This document shows positions 24,973-33,040 of a stretch of DNA of 45,065 nucleotides, piece by piece; the first letter of the stretch is position 1, and the number at the start of each line of letters is the position of its first letter. Under the pieces are notes generated by a model, which was given only the letters and a program-made list of their open reading frames with translations, was not told the origin of the DNA and did not search any database. The stretch comes from JAQVEM01 sp964556165 (GTDB lineage Bacteria; Actinomycetota; Humimicrobiia; Humimicrobiales; Humimicrobiaceae). A program made the position numbers and the translations under genes. Where the stretch lies: assembly GCA_964556165.1 (NCBI GenBank), contig CAZKVH010000013.1, forward strand, positions 1 through 45,065. The letters are read 5' to 3'.

Positions 24973-25091
24973 AATTTTCGAGGATAGGTGAAATTCCTTA
25001 TCGGTGGCTATAGTCCACAACCCTGCTGAACAAGCAGGCTGAGCCGGTGAAATCCCGGGACCGACAGTTATAGTCTGGATGGGAGAAAATT
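24973..25091 (+). ncRNA. FMN riboswitch (RFN element)
   Basis: The conserved RFN core is present in order: AGGATAGGTGAAATTCC, TCGGTGGCTATAGTCCACAA, a variable stem CCTGCTGAACAAGCAGG, GCCGGTGAAATCCCGGGACC, GACAGTTATAGTCTGGATGG and GAGAAAA. Stem P1 can be formed by AATTTTC (24973-24979) with GAAAATT (25085-25091). It binds flavin mononucleotide and controls the rib genes that follow. Together with the downstream terminator it makes a standard transcription-attenuation switch: FMN present, terminator formed. Confidence 0.96.
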
Positions 25092-25111
25092 TGTGACTCT
25101 ATTTGTGTTTG

Positions 25112-25141
25112 GCCATGGGTTTTCTCCATGGCTTTTTTTTA
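25112..25141 (+). terminator. Riboswitch expression-platform terminator
   Basis: GCCATGG (25112-25118) pairs with CCATGGC (25126-25132), followed by T8 and ATTT. The loop plus descending arm TTTTCTCC (25120-25127) is exactly complementary to GGAGAAAA (25082-25089) at the 3' side of the aptamer P1, giving an 8-bp antiterminator. Ligand-stabilised P1 would hold GAAAA and let the terminator form. Confidence 0.88.
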
Positions 25142-25169
25142 TTTATTTTTTTATTTGTAAATAATTTAT

Positions 25170-26339
25170 ATGGACTATTTCAGTAAAGAAGACAAAAAAT
25201 ATATGGAAAAGGCAATAAGGCTTGCCGAAAAAGGCAGGGGTAAAACCAGCCCCAACCCTATGGTCGGTACAGTTATTGTCAAAGACGGAGTCGTAATATC
25301 ATCAGGTTACCACCACAGGGCTGGACTTCCGCATGCCGAGATAGAAGCCATAAAGAACTCGAAAGAGCCGCTTGATAACTCCACCATGTATGTGACTCTT
25401 GAGCCATGTACGTTTCAGGGAAAAACACCTCCCTGCACAAAAGAGATTATCAAACATAATTTCAAAGAAATTGTGATAGGATGTATTGACCCGAACCCTC
25501 TAGTTAACGGGAAGGGAGTGGAGTTCCTGAAAAAATCAGGATTAAAAGTAAGAACAGGACTTATGAAAGAAAAAATTGAACTCCAGAACGAAATATTTTT
25601 CAAGCAAATTAAAACAGGAGTTCCTTTTATCTGTTATAAAATAGCTTCCAGTATAGACGGGAAATTAGCTACAAAGTCTTCTGATTCAAAATGGATAACA
25701 TCGGAAGAATCAAGAGAAGGGGTGCAGAGAATACGCAGTGAATATGACTGCATACTAACAGGTATAAATACCATTTTAAAAGATAACCCATATCTTTATC
25801 CGAGAAAAAAACTAAATGAGCCCTTAAAGGAAGCGGGAATTTCAACTAAAAAAAATTTTTTCAGGGTTATACTCGACAGTAATCTTAGAATCAACCCGAA
25901 CTCCAACATCGTAAAAACCTCTAATTATATAAAAACCATTATTTTTACAGCTAAAAATAACAATCGCGACTTTTCATCCAGGATTAAGGAGTTACAGAAA
26001 AATAATATTGATATATTGCCGGTAGACAGCGAACCAGCTCGAAAAGAAGGTCTTGACATACTTAAAATCCTTAAAATTCTTTACAGTGAATACAGTATAA
26101 CATCAATCCTTCTGGAATGCGGACCGGCTCTTTCTACATCTTTTTTAAAGAGGGATTTGATTGATAAATTTATTTTTTTTCTTGCACCGATAATTATTGG
26201 TGGTGATGGCAGCTATGACATGTTTAAAGATCTGGGAGTAAATAAATTAAAAGAATGTAAAAATCTTAAATTCACAGATTTAAAAAGGGTTGGCGGCGAT
26301 ATTTTTATAACTGCTTACCCTTTAAAAAAACAAAAATAA
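25170..26339 (+). CDS. ribD: Bifunctional riboflavin deaminase/reductase RibD
   Basis: 389 residues. The N-terminal deaminase domain (about 1-145) has SPNPMVGTVIVKDG, HAEIEAI and PCTFQGKTPPCTKEII, the zinc-binding HAE...PC..C set. The C-terminal reductase domain (about 150-385) has CYKIASSIDGKLATKSSDSKWITSEESREGVQRIRSEYDCILTGINTIL and a LLECGPALSTSFLK segment. It deaminates and reduces the GTP-derived pyrimidine to 5-amino-6-ribitylamino-uracil phosphate. It is the first gene of the FMN-regulated ribD-ribE-ribBA-ribH operon. No Shine-Dalgarno sequence is seen before the ATG. Confidence 0.97.
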   Translation: MDYFSKEDKKYMEKAIRLAEKGRGKTSPNPMVGTVIVKDGVVISSGYHHRAGLPHAEIEAIKNSKEPLDNSTMYVTLEPCTFQGKTPPCTKEIIKHNFKEIVIGCIDPNPLVNGKGVEFLKKSGLKVRTGLMKEKIELQNEIFFKQIKTGVPFICYKIASSIDGKLATKSSDSKWITSEESREGVQRIRSEYDCILTGINTILKDNPYLYPRKKLNEPLKEAGISTKKNFFRVILDSNLRINPNSNIVKTSNYIKTIIFTAKNNNRDFSSRIKELQKNNIDILPVDSEPARKEGLDILKILKILYSEYSITSILLECGPALSTSFLKRDLIDKFIFFLAPIIIGGDGSYDMFKDLGVNKLKECKNLKFTDLKRVGGDIFITAYPLKKQK

Positions 26340-26364
26340 CAAAATTAACAGCAGGTATTTTTAA

Positions 26365-27033
26365 ATGTTTACAGGAATAATAAAAGAAACAGGCAAAATA
26401 GTAAAAATTAAAGATAAGGCAATTGACAGGGAAATAAAGATAAGTTGCAGCGAGCTTCTAAAAAAAATGAAGAAAAGTGATTCAATATCGGTAAATGGTG
26501 TTTGTCTTACAGTCACTGAAATTGACGTCGGTGGTTTCTACTGCGACGTTTCCTTTAATACCTTGAGAAACTCTTCCCTGGGAGATTTAAAAGCAGGAGA
26601 GGTTGTCAATCTTGAAGACTCCCTTACCGCTGCAGATAAAATCGGAGGGCATTTAGTAAATGGTCACGTAGACTGCACGGCAAAAATTATTGATATCTCA
26701 AAAACCGGTGAATCTTATATAACCAGGATTGAATTACCTCCAAGTATCCGCGATTTTATAGCACTTAAAGGAGCAGTCGCTATAGACGGAATAAGCCTTA
26801 CAGTATCTGAAGTTAACAATAATAGTTTTAGTGTTGTAATTATTCCATACACTTTTAAAAACACCAACTTCAGTGTAAAAAAGCCAGGAGATGTGGTTAA
26901 TATTGAGGTAGATATGCTGGCCCGTTATGTAATAAACTTTCTCAAGTCCGGGGGACTTGAAAATAAAAATTATTATAAATTAAATGACAGAATATTGAGG
27001 GAGAAGTTAAGAGAACATGGATTCACAGAATAA
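26365..27033 (+). CDS. ribE: Riboflavin synthase, alpha chain
   Basis: 222 residues. It starts with the typical MFTGIIKETGKI and contains two lumazine-binding repeats: SISVNGVCLTVTEI...CDVSFNTLRNSSLGDLKAGEVVNLEDSL, then HLVNGHVDCTAKI...AIDGISLTVSEVNNNSFSVVIIPYTFKNTNF. It dismutates two 6,7-dimethyl-8-ribityllumazine molecules to riboflavin plus the pyrimidine. The C-terminal extension (about 195-222) is slightly longer than usual and overlaps ribBA by 17 bases, suggesting coupling. Confidence 0.96.
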   Translation: MFTGIIKETGKIVKIKDKAIDREIKISCSELLKKMKKSDSISVNGVCLTVTEIDVGGFYCDVSFNTLRNSSLGDLKAGEVVNLEDSLTAADKIGGHLVNGHVDCTAKIIDISKTGESYITRIELPPSIRDFIALKGAVAIDGISLTVSEVNNNSFSVVIIPYTFKNTNFSVKKPGDVVNIEVDMLARYVINFLKSGGLENKNYYKLNDRILREKLREHGFTE

Positions 27034-28237
27034 AATCAACCATTTCTACTCTATTGAGGACATAAACAGCGATGTGAAAAAAGGTAAAATAATAATTATC
27101 GTCGATGACAGGTCACAAAGCAACGAAGGGGTTCTTTTTCAGGCTGCTGAAAAAGTAACCTTATCTTCTTTAAATTTTTTCATAAATAACGCAAGGGGAT
27201 TGATTTTTCTTCCCTGTGAACAGGAAAGGCTAAAACAATTAAAAATACCGGTAATAAGCTATGAAAGTAAACTTCCTCCTGCCGAAGTCAGGACTCTTGC
27301 CATATCAATAAAAGCAAAGTCCGTAAATGGTACTGGAACTTCTGCCAGCGAAAGGCTGAAAACAATAAGAACTTTTATAAACCCTGATACTGCACCGGAA
27401 GATATAATAATACCCGGCAACATACTGCCGTTATATTCACACGCAGGCGGTATACTCACCAGAGCCGGGCACACAGAAGCAGCCGTAGATCTCACAAAAA
27501 TAGCCGGGTTATATCCTGCCGGGATTATATGTGAGGTCATCAAAGAAGATGGCGGAGTAGCACACCTTCCAGAATTAATAGAAATATCCAAAAAATTTGG
27601 ATTAAAAATTACAACTATAGAAGAACTTATAAAGTACAGGAAAAGAAAAGAAAAATTAATTGAAAAAGTAGCCGAAGTTATATTACCCATCAAATGGGGG
27701 ACGTTTAAAGCAATAACTTACCAATCCACCATAAAACCCGAATTTCATATCGCATTTATTAAGGGGGAGGTAAGTGGCAAGAAAAATGTTCTTGTCAGAG
27801 TTCATTCACAATGCCTCACGGGCGATACCTTCGGGTCCAAAAGATGTGACTGTGGTGAACAACTTGACAAAGCATTTAAAAAAATAAATGAAAATGGTTC
27901 AGGGGTGCTGCTTTATATGTCCCAGGAAGGAAGAGGAATAGGTTTTTGCAACAAAATGAAAGCTTATGAGCTTCAGGAAAAGGGACTGGACACGGTCGAG
28001 GCGAATTTATATCTCGGTTTTGATGCCGACTTACGTGACTATGGTATAGGAGCACAGATTCTTTCAGACCTCGGTCTATCAACAATTCATTTAATGACCA
28101 ATAATCCAAGAAAAATTGTCGGTCTTGAAGGATATGGTCTGAAAATAACCAAAAGAATACCTTTAACTGTCCCCCCGAACAAAAATAATAAAAAATACTT
28201 ATCCACCAAAAAAGATAAACTCAATCATATGTTATGA
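27017..28237 (+). CDS. ribBA: RibBA: intact GTP cyclohydrolase II with degenerate DHBP synthase domain
   Basis: 406 residues. The C-terminal domain (about 215-400) is a normal GTP cyclohydrolase II: VRVHSQCLTGDTFGSKRCDCG with three zinc cysteines, LLYMSQEGRGIGF and MTNNPRKI. The N-terminal domain (1-205) keeps the DHBP synthase scaffold (AAEKVT, AGGILTRAGHTEAAVDL, GIICEVIKEDG). It has lost key residues: DDEDRENEGD reads DDRSQSNEGV, so Arg37, metal ligand Glu38 and Asp42 (E. coli numbering) are Gln34, Ser35 and Val39, and RPGH is IPGN (His136 to Asn135). His152 of GHTEA remains. It very likely opens GTP but no longer makes DHBP. A separate RibB would be needed. Confidence 0.9.
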   Translation: MDSQNKINHFYSIEDINSDVKKGKIIIIVDDRSQSNEGVLFQAAEKVTLSSLNFFINNARGLIFLPCEQERLKQLKIPVISYESKLPPAEVRTLAISIKAKSVNGTGTSASERLKTIRTFINPDTAPEDIIIPGNILPLYSHAGGILTRAGHTEAAVDLTKIAGLYPAGIICEVIKEDGGVAHLPELIEISKKFGLKITTIEELIKYRKRKEKLIEKVAEVILPIKWGTFKAITYQSTIKPEFHIAFIKGEVSGKKNVLVRVHSQCLTGDTFGSKRCDCGEQLDKAFKKINENGSGVLLYMSQEGRGIGFCNKMKAYELQEKGLDTVEANLYLGFDADLRDYGIGAQILSDLGLSTIHLMTNNPRKIVGLEGYGLKITKRIPLTVPPNKNNKKYLSTKKDKLNHML

Positions 28238-28260
28238 ATATAAGTAGAAAGGAAAAAAAT

Positions 28261-28734
28261 ATGAAAAAATATGAAGGCAAACTTGACGCAAGAGAGCTTA
28301 AATTTGGAATTGTTGTAAGTAGATATAATGATTTTCTGACGTCAAGGCTTCTCGAAGGTGCCCTTGACTGTCTGCGCAGGCATCAATGTGAAGATGAAAA
28401 CATTGAAATTGCGTGGGTTCCGGGTTCATATGAGATACCGGGCGCAGCTAAAATTCTGGCAGAATCAAAAAAATACGACGCAATAATATGCCTCGGTGCA
28501 GTAATAAAGGGAGATACTTCACACAATCATTACATTGCAAGTGAAACCATCAAAGGAGCTGCCAGGATTACCATGGACCTTAATATCCCCGTTTCATTTG
28601 GCGTAATAACTCCTGACAGTCTTGAGCAGGCTATTGAAAGAGCGGGAACCAAAAGAGGGAATAAGGGCTGGGAAGCAGCATTATGCGCAATTGAAATGGC
28701 AAATTTATTCAAACAAATAAAGGCTCTGAAATAA
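28261..28734 (+). CDS. ribH: 6,7-dimethyl-8-ribityllumazine synthase
   Basis: 157 residues from the ATG at 28261, which has AAAGGAA at good spacing; an in-frame ATG at 28234 would add nine atypical residues. Landmarks: KFGIVVSRYNDFLTSRLLEGALDCL, WVPGSYEIPGAAKILAESKKYDAIICLGAVIKGDTSHNHYIASE with the active-site His in TSH, PVSFGVITPDSLEQAIERAGTKRGNKGWEAA. It condenses DHBP with the ribitylamino-uracil and normally assembles as a 60-mer shell. The usual HFDY/HFEY is HNHY here. It is the last gene of the rib operon. Confidence 0.96.
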   Translation: MKKYEGKLDARELKFGIVVSRYNDFLTSRLLEGALDCLRRHQCEDENIEIAWVPGSYEIPGAAKILAESKKYDAIICLGAVIKGDTSHNHYIASETIKGAARITMDLNIPVSFGVITPDSLEQAIERAGTKRGNKGWEAALCAIEMANLFKQIKALK

Positions 28735-28755
28735 ATAACAGAAGAATTGTTATTT
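28733..28755 (+). terminator. Candidate weak terminator of the rib operon
   Basis: AAATAAC (28733-28739) pairs with GTTATTT (28749-28755) around nine bases, with a TTTTTTT run ten bases further on. The stem is A/T-rich and the T run is not adjacent, so this is weak. The same bases overlap the next promoter candidate. Confidence 0.3.
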
Positions 28756-28774
28756 ACTCAAACTTTTTTATAAT
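28747..28774 (+). promoter_or_regulatory. Candidate promoter of the UDG-like gene
   Basis: TTGTTA (28747-28752) and a perfect TATAAT (28769-28774) are separated by 16 bases, about 80 bases before the ATG. Confidence 0.45.
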
Positions 28775-28855
28775 GTATACTTTTAAATGTAAGTGATTTA
28801 AAGATTCAATCACTGTGTACTTTAGAGTAAATAAAGATACTTTAAAACAATTTAC

Positions 28856-29494
28856 ATGCCTATAAGCGCCAGAGAGAGTTTAAATAACTTAAATAAAGAA
28901 ATAGTCAGCTGTAAAAAGTGCACTGACCTTGCAAAATTAAGAGAACATCCACCTTTTCCCGGGACAGGTGCTGCTAAAGCAAAAATAATAATAGTTTTTC
29001 ATTACCCTATAATTAGCAACCCGGAGGTCGGGAGTATCTCTTCTGTCAATACAGAACAGTATAGTTTTATAACAAAAATTCTAAGTAAAACCGGGCTATC
29101 ATTAACCAGGGACACATATATTACCTATCTTGTCAAATGCACGCCTGTCAGGTCCTCGAAAGACAATGAAAAACCTGCGATAGAACCTGCAAGACCGCTT
29201 AAGAAACACGTAAATAACTGCAGTCCTTACCTTAACAAAGAAATTTCTATAATTACGCCCCATATAATCGTCTCAATGGGTCTCGACGTTTCCAATGTCA
29301 TTCTACAGAAATTTTTTTCCATAGAAAAAAAATACAAAAATATTGAAAAAATACATATGAGAGTATTTGAAAACCCCTCTTTTAAAATGGTCCCCTTCTT
29401 TGACATAAAGGAAGTCCTCATAAATAAAACTATAAAAGAAGATAAGTACCTAAAGGATTTTGAATCTCTTGCCAGGTTTTTAAAAACAGTCTAA
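28856..29494 (+). CDS. UDG family 4/5-like FeS protein lacking catalytic motifs
   Basis: 212 residues. The layout matches FeS uracil-DNA glycosylases: CKKC (Cys19, Cys22), PFPGTGAAKAKIIIV, YITYLVKCTP (Cys95), NNCSPYLNKEISIITPHIIVSMG (Cys122). The four cluster cysteines are therefore kept. However motif 1, normally GEAPG, reads FHYPI, and motif 3, normally HPSxLLR, is replaced by FFDIKEVLI. A uracil glycosylase of this type should then be inactive. It may be a structural or nucleic-acid-binding FeS protein, or act on another base by a new mechanism. It is a single gene behind the rib operon, without a Shine-Dalgarno site, five bases from the convergent 3D-domain gene. Confidence 0.72.
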   Translation: MPISARESLNNLNKEIVSCKKCTDLAKLREHPPFPGTGAAKAKIIIVFHYPIISNPEVGSISSVNTEQYSFITKILSKTGLSLTRDTYITYLVKCTPVRSSKDNEKPAIEPARPLKKHVNNCSPYLNKEISIITPHIIVSMGLDVSNVILQKFFSIEKKYKNIEKIHMRVFENPSFKMVPFFDIKEVLINKTIKEDKYLKDFESLARFLKTV

Positions 29495-29498
29495 AAAT

Positions 29499-30533
29499 TT
29501 AATCTTCGATAAGATATATTTTTATTCTTCTTTTGCCCCATCTAAAGCATTCTTCGTATGTCTCAAAACAAAGGTCTATCCTGTTACCTTTTATCCATCC
29601 ACCTGTGTCTGCTGCCAGAGCCTCACCGTAACCCGGAATATATATCCTCGTTCCGAGAGGTATAACCCGGGGGTCAACGGCTATTATACCTTTTCTCGCT
29701 CTCAACCCGATAGCAGTTATCCCGTTACCATTTATATCATTTCCTCCCTTTCCAAAAGCATAATATGCAGTAGCCAGCATATCCCATTCACCAATCAGGG
29801 TAAGCCCGGGGGGCTGAATCATGGCTATCCTTCTTTTTATCTCATTTAAAAGACTCTGGACTTCATCTTTTTCGCCTTTTACCTTCTCCAGCAATACTTT
29901 ATTATCCTCTATACTCTTTAAGAGCTCCTCCTCTTCCTTCTTAACAGTATCTCTCATATTCTCGACTTCTTTCCTTTTTTCCTCGGATTTTCTGGAAATT
30001 CTCTGATATTCTTCTTTCTCAAAACGAAGTTCTTCTATATTATCTGCCAGACCTTCCATTATATTCTTTAAAAGGTAAAGATTGTTCAGTACTTCATTTA
30101 AATCTCCTGCACTTGTTACAATCTTTGTAACATCGTCATTGCTATACTTATAGGAAAAAACTACTTTTTCCTTTAAAGCTTCTTTCTTATTCTCAATGCT
30201 TTCAGCAAGTTCTTTTCTGGTTTTATCAAGCATAGCAAGCTCTTCACCCAGAATTACCAGCTCCTCGTTCAAAGACTCCACTTTTCTTCTTTTATTTTCA
30301 ACCTCTGTTTCAGATGCAATTATTTCCTCTATCAAGCTCTCTTCATCCCGGGCTAATTTTGCAACAGAATTACCCAGCTCTTTTAATGTAATCGCACATA
30401 TTTGTTGAGGAGAAGAAAATAATAAAGATAGAATGATTAGAAAAAAGACAAGCAGGAGCGCCGGTTTTCTTATAAAGTCATTTAAGTGTGTTTTTAAATT
30501 TTTCTGTTTCTCTTTAATAACTTTTTCACACAT
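29499..30533 (-). CDS. Secreted coiled-coil protein with 3D (MltA-like) domain
   Basis: 344 residues. A basic N-terminus and one membrane segment (about 24-47, a signal or anchor) precede a long coiled coil (about 50-235) rich in E, K and L, like the PcsB/YaeL-type N-termini of cell-wall regulators. The C-terminal 3D domain (about 250-344) has MLATAYYAFGKGG, GLRARKGIIAVDPRVIPLGTRIYIPGYG, AADTGGWIKGNRIDLCF. The three aspartates of the name (D287, D309, D320) are all present. 3D domains are double-psi barrels related to lytic transglycosylases and expansins. Together this suggests a peptidoglycan-remodelling protein outside the membrane. No Shine-Dalgarno site is seen. Confidence 0.88.
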   Translation of the reverse strand: MCEKVIKEKQKNLKTHLNDFIRKPALLLVFFLIILSLLFSSPQQICAITLKELGNSVAKLARDEESLIEEIIASETEVENKRRKVESLNEELVILGEELAMLDKTRKELAESIENKKEALKEKVVFSYKYSNDDVTKIVTSAGDLNEVLNNLYLLKNIMEGLADNIEELRFEKEEYQRISRKSEEKRKEVENMRDTVKKEEEELLKSIEDNKVLLEKVKGEKDEVQSLLNEIKRRIAMIQPPGLTLIGEWDMLATAYYAFGKGGNDINGNGITAIGLRARKGIIAVDPRVIPLGTRIYIPGYGEALAADTGGWIKGNRIDLCFETYEECFRWGKRRIKIYLIED

Positions 30534-30732
30534 TTTTTAAAATTTTTCATTTATTTCCTGCAGCACATGAAATGTCAAACTATAAACAGGAAAATAACAA
30601 CTCTACATAACCTTTTTAAGGTATTTTAATATATTTATTTGTATTTTTATACATTGTATTGATTACACTTAAACCAAAGTTATATATAGAAGAGTTAAAA
30701 GTAGCGATTAAAGACCTTCTTCCATTCATCTA

Positions 30733-31515
30733 TTAATCATCCGGATATCTATAGTGACCGGTTATTATTTCCTCTTTTAAGATATCCCTCTCAACTGTAT
30801 ATCCCGGCTCAATATAATTATAGATGACCCTGGGAACACCCTCTCTTGTTGTACTATCCGAGATTATTCCAGTATTATCGGTAAATCCGTCGCTGTCCAT
30901 ATCAAAAAAAACCACATCTCCAGGAAGCCACTGCTTCAATTTATTCATGTCGGAGTGATTAAATAAAATATCAAGGGACTTTGCATTCCTCATGAAAAAA
31001 ATCTCCAGATTCTGAATCCTGCGGTAATCAATATCTGGATCGCATGCAGTCTGACCCCATATCTCCCTTAAAGGATAACTTCCAAAATTTTCTTTTATGT
31101 CCCCGTAAACAAGAACTCTTAAATCAAAACCTGCTTCCATAAAAGCTCTTGCAACTATGTCTGTAGCTATTGCTAAATCACCAGGAGGATCTCCATTTTC
31201 ATAGTAATTCGGCTCATCTTCATCCAGATATATGTTTCTGGCAGGCACTTCAAGCTGTTTTTTCGCACCAAGCAAAATATCTTTCTGGTCATTTATACCA
31301 TCTTTATCCTCATCGGTAGTAATGCCTGTGTTATCCATATCTATCAACCTGAATCTTGGAAGCTGTTCAGAAAGTGAGGTTGGAGGTTCGTATTCCTCTT
31401 TAAAAGAAAGACTTTTCACACTTATAATAATGGCTATTATTATAACAAGAAATAATATAATAATTAGAAAATGTCTGATATTAAATCTTTTTTTATTCTC
31501 TTCAAGTTCTTCCAA
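30733..31515 (-). CDS. DUF1287 family membrane-anchored protein, putative catalytic Cys missing
   Basis: 260 residues. One N-terminal membrane helix (about 14-34) leaves the rest outside. A short DEDKDGINDQKD stretch at 68-79 resembles thrombospondin-type-3 or dockerin calcium loops. The DUF1287 domain follows: AKKQLEVPARNIY, GDLAIATDIVARAFMEAGFDLRVLVYGDI, IDYRRIQNLEIFFMR, WLPGDVVFFD, TGIISDSTTREGVPRVIYNY and ITGHYRYP. In most members as I recall them the first motif is VCTDVV and the later one PHIGIVSD. Here the Cys is Ala117 and the His is absent, so a Cys-His hydrolase activity is unlikely. It lies 35 bases after the last complex I-like gene and is probably in that operon. Confidence 0.72.
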   Translation of the reverse strand: MEELEENKKRFNIRHFLIIILFLVIIIAIIISVKSLSFKEEYEPPTSLSEQLPRFRLIDMDNTGITTDEDKDGINDQKDILLGAKKQLEVPARNIYLDEDEPNYYENGDPPGDLAIATDIVARAFMEAGFDLRVLVYGDIKENFGSYPLREIWGQTACDPDIDYRRIQNLEIFFMRNAKSLDILFNHSDMNKLKQWLPGDVVFFDMDSDGFTDNTGIISDSTTREGVPRVIYNYIEPGYTVERDILKEEIITGHYRYPDD

Positions 31516-31550
31516 GGGTTTAAAAAAATAAAGTATAAAAAATCTAAAAT

Positions 31551-33038
31551 TTAAGTTCCACTTATATTAAAATCCAGAAATGCAATATCTACATTCAATA
31601 TTCCCAGCAAACCCATTGCCAGGGAAATTATTATAACCAGTGAAAAAAAAGTAACATAGGCATATAAGGACCACGAAAATAAAATCTTCTTATATGTTCC
31701 CGGTTCAGCTTTTTTAAAAACGCTTATAAGAATCCTTAAGATATTCACTAAAAGAAATACACAACCAGCTACCATAGCTATTAATAATATAATATTATCC
31801 ACGCCCATGCCAGGAAACCCTGATTTAACAATATACTTTATAAATGGCTCTATATAATAAAGAGGTCCCAGCCAGGATAAGAATATTACCACAAGATTTA
31901 TACCCATATATCTATTGTTTCTCCCGAGACCTCTTATGCTATCTATGCTTCCTATTCCAGTATTTTTTTCAACATTGAAAAAGATTGCAGACATTGACAT
32001 GAAACTTAATAGCATTATAAAAATATTTACGAAACTAAATAAAACCATAGAAGATATGTCTATAATCCCTGTTGAATACATCGAGATATTAAGCAAGTAA
32101 ATACCAACAAAAAATAAAAACATAAATGACATTATTCTTCTTAAGTTATTGGTCTTAAATGCTCCTATACTACCTGCAAGTATACACAGGTAAGTTATTG
32201 CTATTAAAAATATAGATAGAAAAAGGTTATCTTTTTCTATAAAGAAAATATACAGCTCACCAGGCTTCATTAAAGTAAAAAAGCCAACCGGAAAATAAAG
32301 AAACCATATTAAACTACCGGTAGATAAGCTCCCTCTCTTTATTAATCTCAGGTACGGACCCTGGAAAGGAAACAGGAAAAAATACATGTAAAGAGCAGCC
32401 CCAAATATAACAAGTGCCAGAACAATCAACGGGTTCGTTATATATTCCGATTGCAAAATTTGATTGAAATCTTTAAAATCAATTACTCCGTACAGCAGCG
32501 AGAACCCTAAAAAGAACAAAACAATTGTCAGTACCGGCCTTAAAAAATATTCAAGTATATTCAGACTTATTTTATCAATTCCTGAATTCATAACAGATAC
32601 CAGCTGGAATATAGCCAGTATGAATACCGAAATGCTTGTAAATATAAGAAGAAAGTTCTTGCTCAAAATCAAAAAAATTGCACTTATTATGGAAAATAGA
32701 AAAATTATAAGGATTTTGCTAAAATTCTCGTTATCTGCATGATATATATAGATAAAATACAATAAATTCAGGGCGCTGAATATAACAATTCCTATCTCTA
32801 TTACCTGCAGGTCCCCCATAAAAATCAAGAAACTGGAAAAGCTGCCCATTGATATATAACAATAGATATTAAGATAAAAAGCAACTATTAAAGAAACCGA
32901 GACCAGAGCCACAAGAAAATTCTTTACCGCCCTGCTCCTGGAAAGCACGAAAAAAGATAAAACAAAAAAAACGGCGGCTAAAATAATCAAACTTTGAAAA
33001 GGATTTACTTTCTCGCTGAGTTGAATTAAAAAGCTCAT
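31551..33038 (-). CDS. NuoN-like antiporter-type subunit, pump residues lost
   Basis: About 495 residues, 14 or so transmembrane helices, from the ATG at 33038 (AGAGGA 12 bases upstream); a GTG at 33062 would overlap the previous gene. Order and spacing follow NuoN: NFLLIFTSISVFILAIFQ, ISLNILEYFLRPVLTIVLFFLGFSLLYG, then FLFPFQGPYL and WLGPLYYIEPFIKY. By alignment with NuoN the TM5 Glu is Ser137, the TM7 Lys (KYFLLG) is Glu163 (EYFLRP), and the TM8 Lys and PFH His are Tyr219 and Gln226. Only the late FIKY Lys persists. It is the sole antiporter-like subunit in the operon. A canonical proton path is therefore unlikely. Confidence 0.72.
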   Translation of the reverse strand: MSFLIQLSEKVNPFQSLIILAAVFFVLSFFVLSRSRAVKNFLVALVSVSLIVAFYLNIYCYISMGSFSSFLIFMGDLQVIEIGIVIFSALNLLYFIYIYHADNENFSKILIIFLFSIISAIFLILSKNFLLIFTSISVFILAIFQLVSVMNSGIDKISLNILEYFLRPVLTIVLFFLGFSLLYGVIDFKDFNQILQSEYITNPLIVLALVIFGAALYMYFFLFPFQGPYLRLIKRGSLSTGSLIWFLYFPVGFFTLMKPGELYIFFIEKDNLFLSIFLIAITYLCILAGSIGAFKTNNLRRIMSFMFLFFVGIYLLNISMYSTGIIDISSMVLFSFVNIFIMLLSFMSMSAIFFNVEKNTGIGSIDSIRGLGRNNRYMGINLVVIFLSWLGPLYYIEPFIKYIVKSGFPGMGVDNIILLIAMVAGCVFLLVNILRILISVFKKAEPGTYKKILFSWSLYAYVTFFSLVIIISLAMGLLGILNVDIAFLDFNISGT

Positions 33039-33040
33039 AT

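Noticed and set aside
27259..27693. 144-residue minus-strand open frame
   Set aside because: Shadow of ribBA, whose conserved motifs occupy the other strand.
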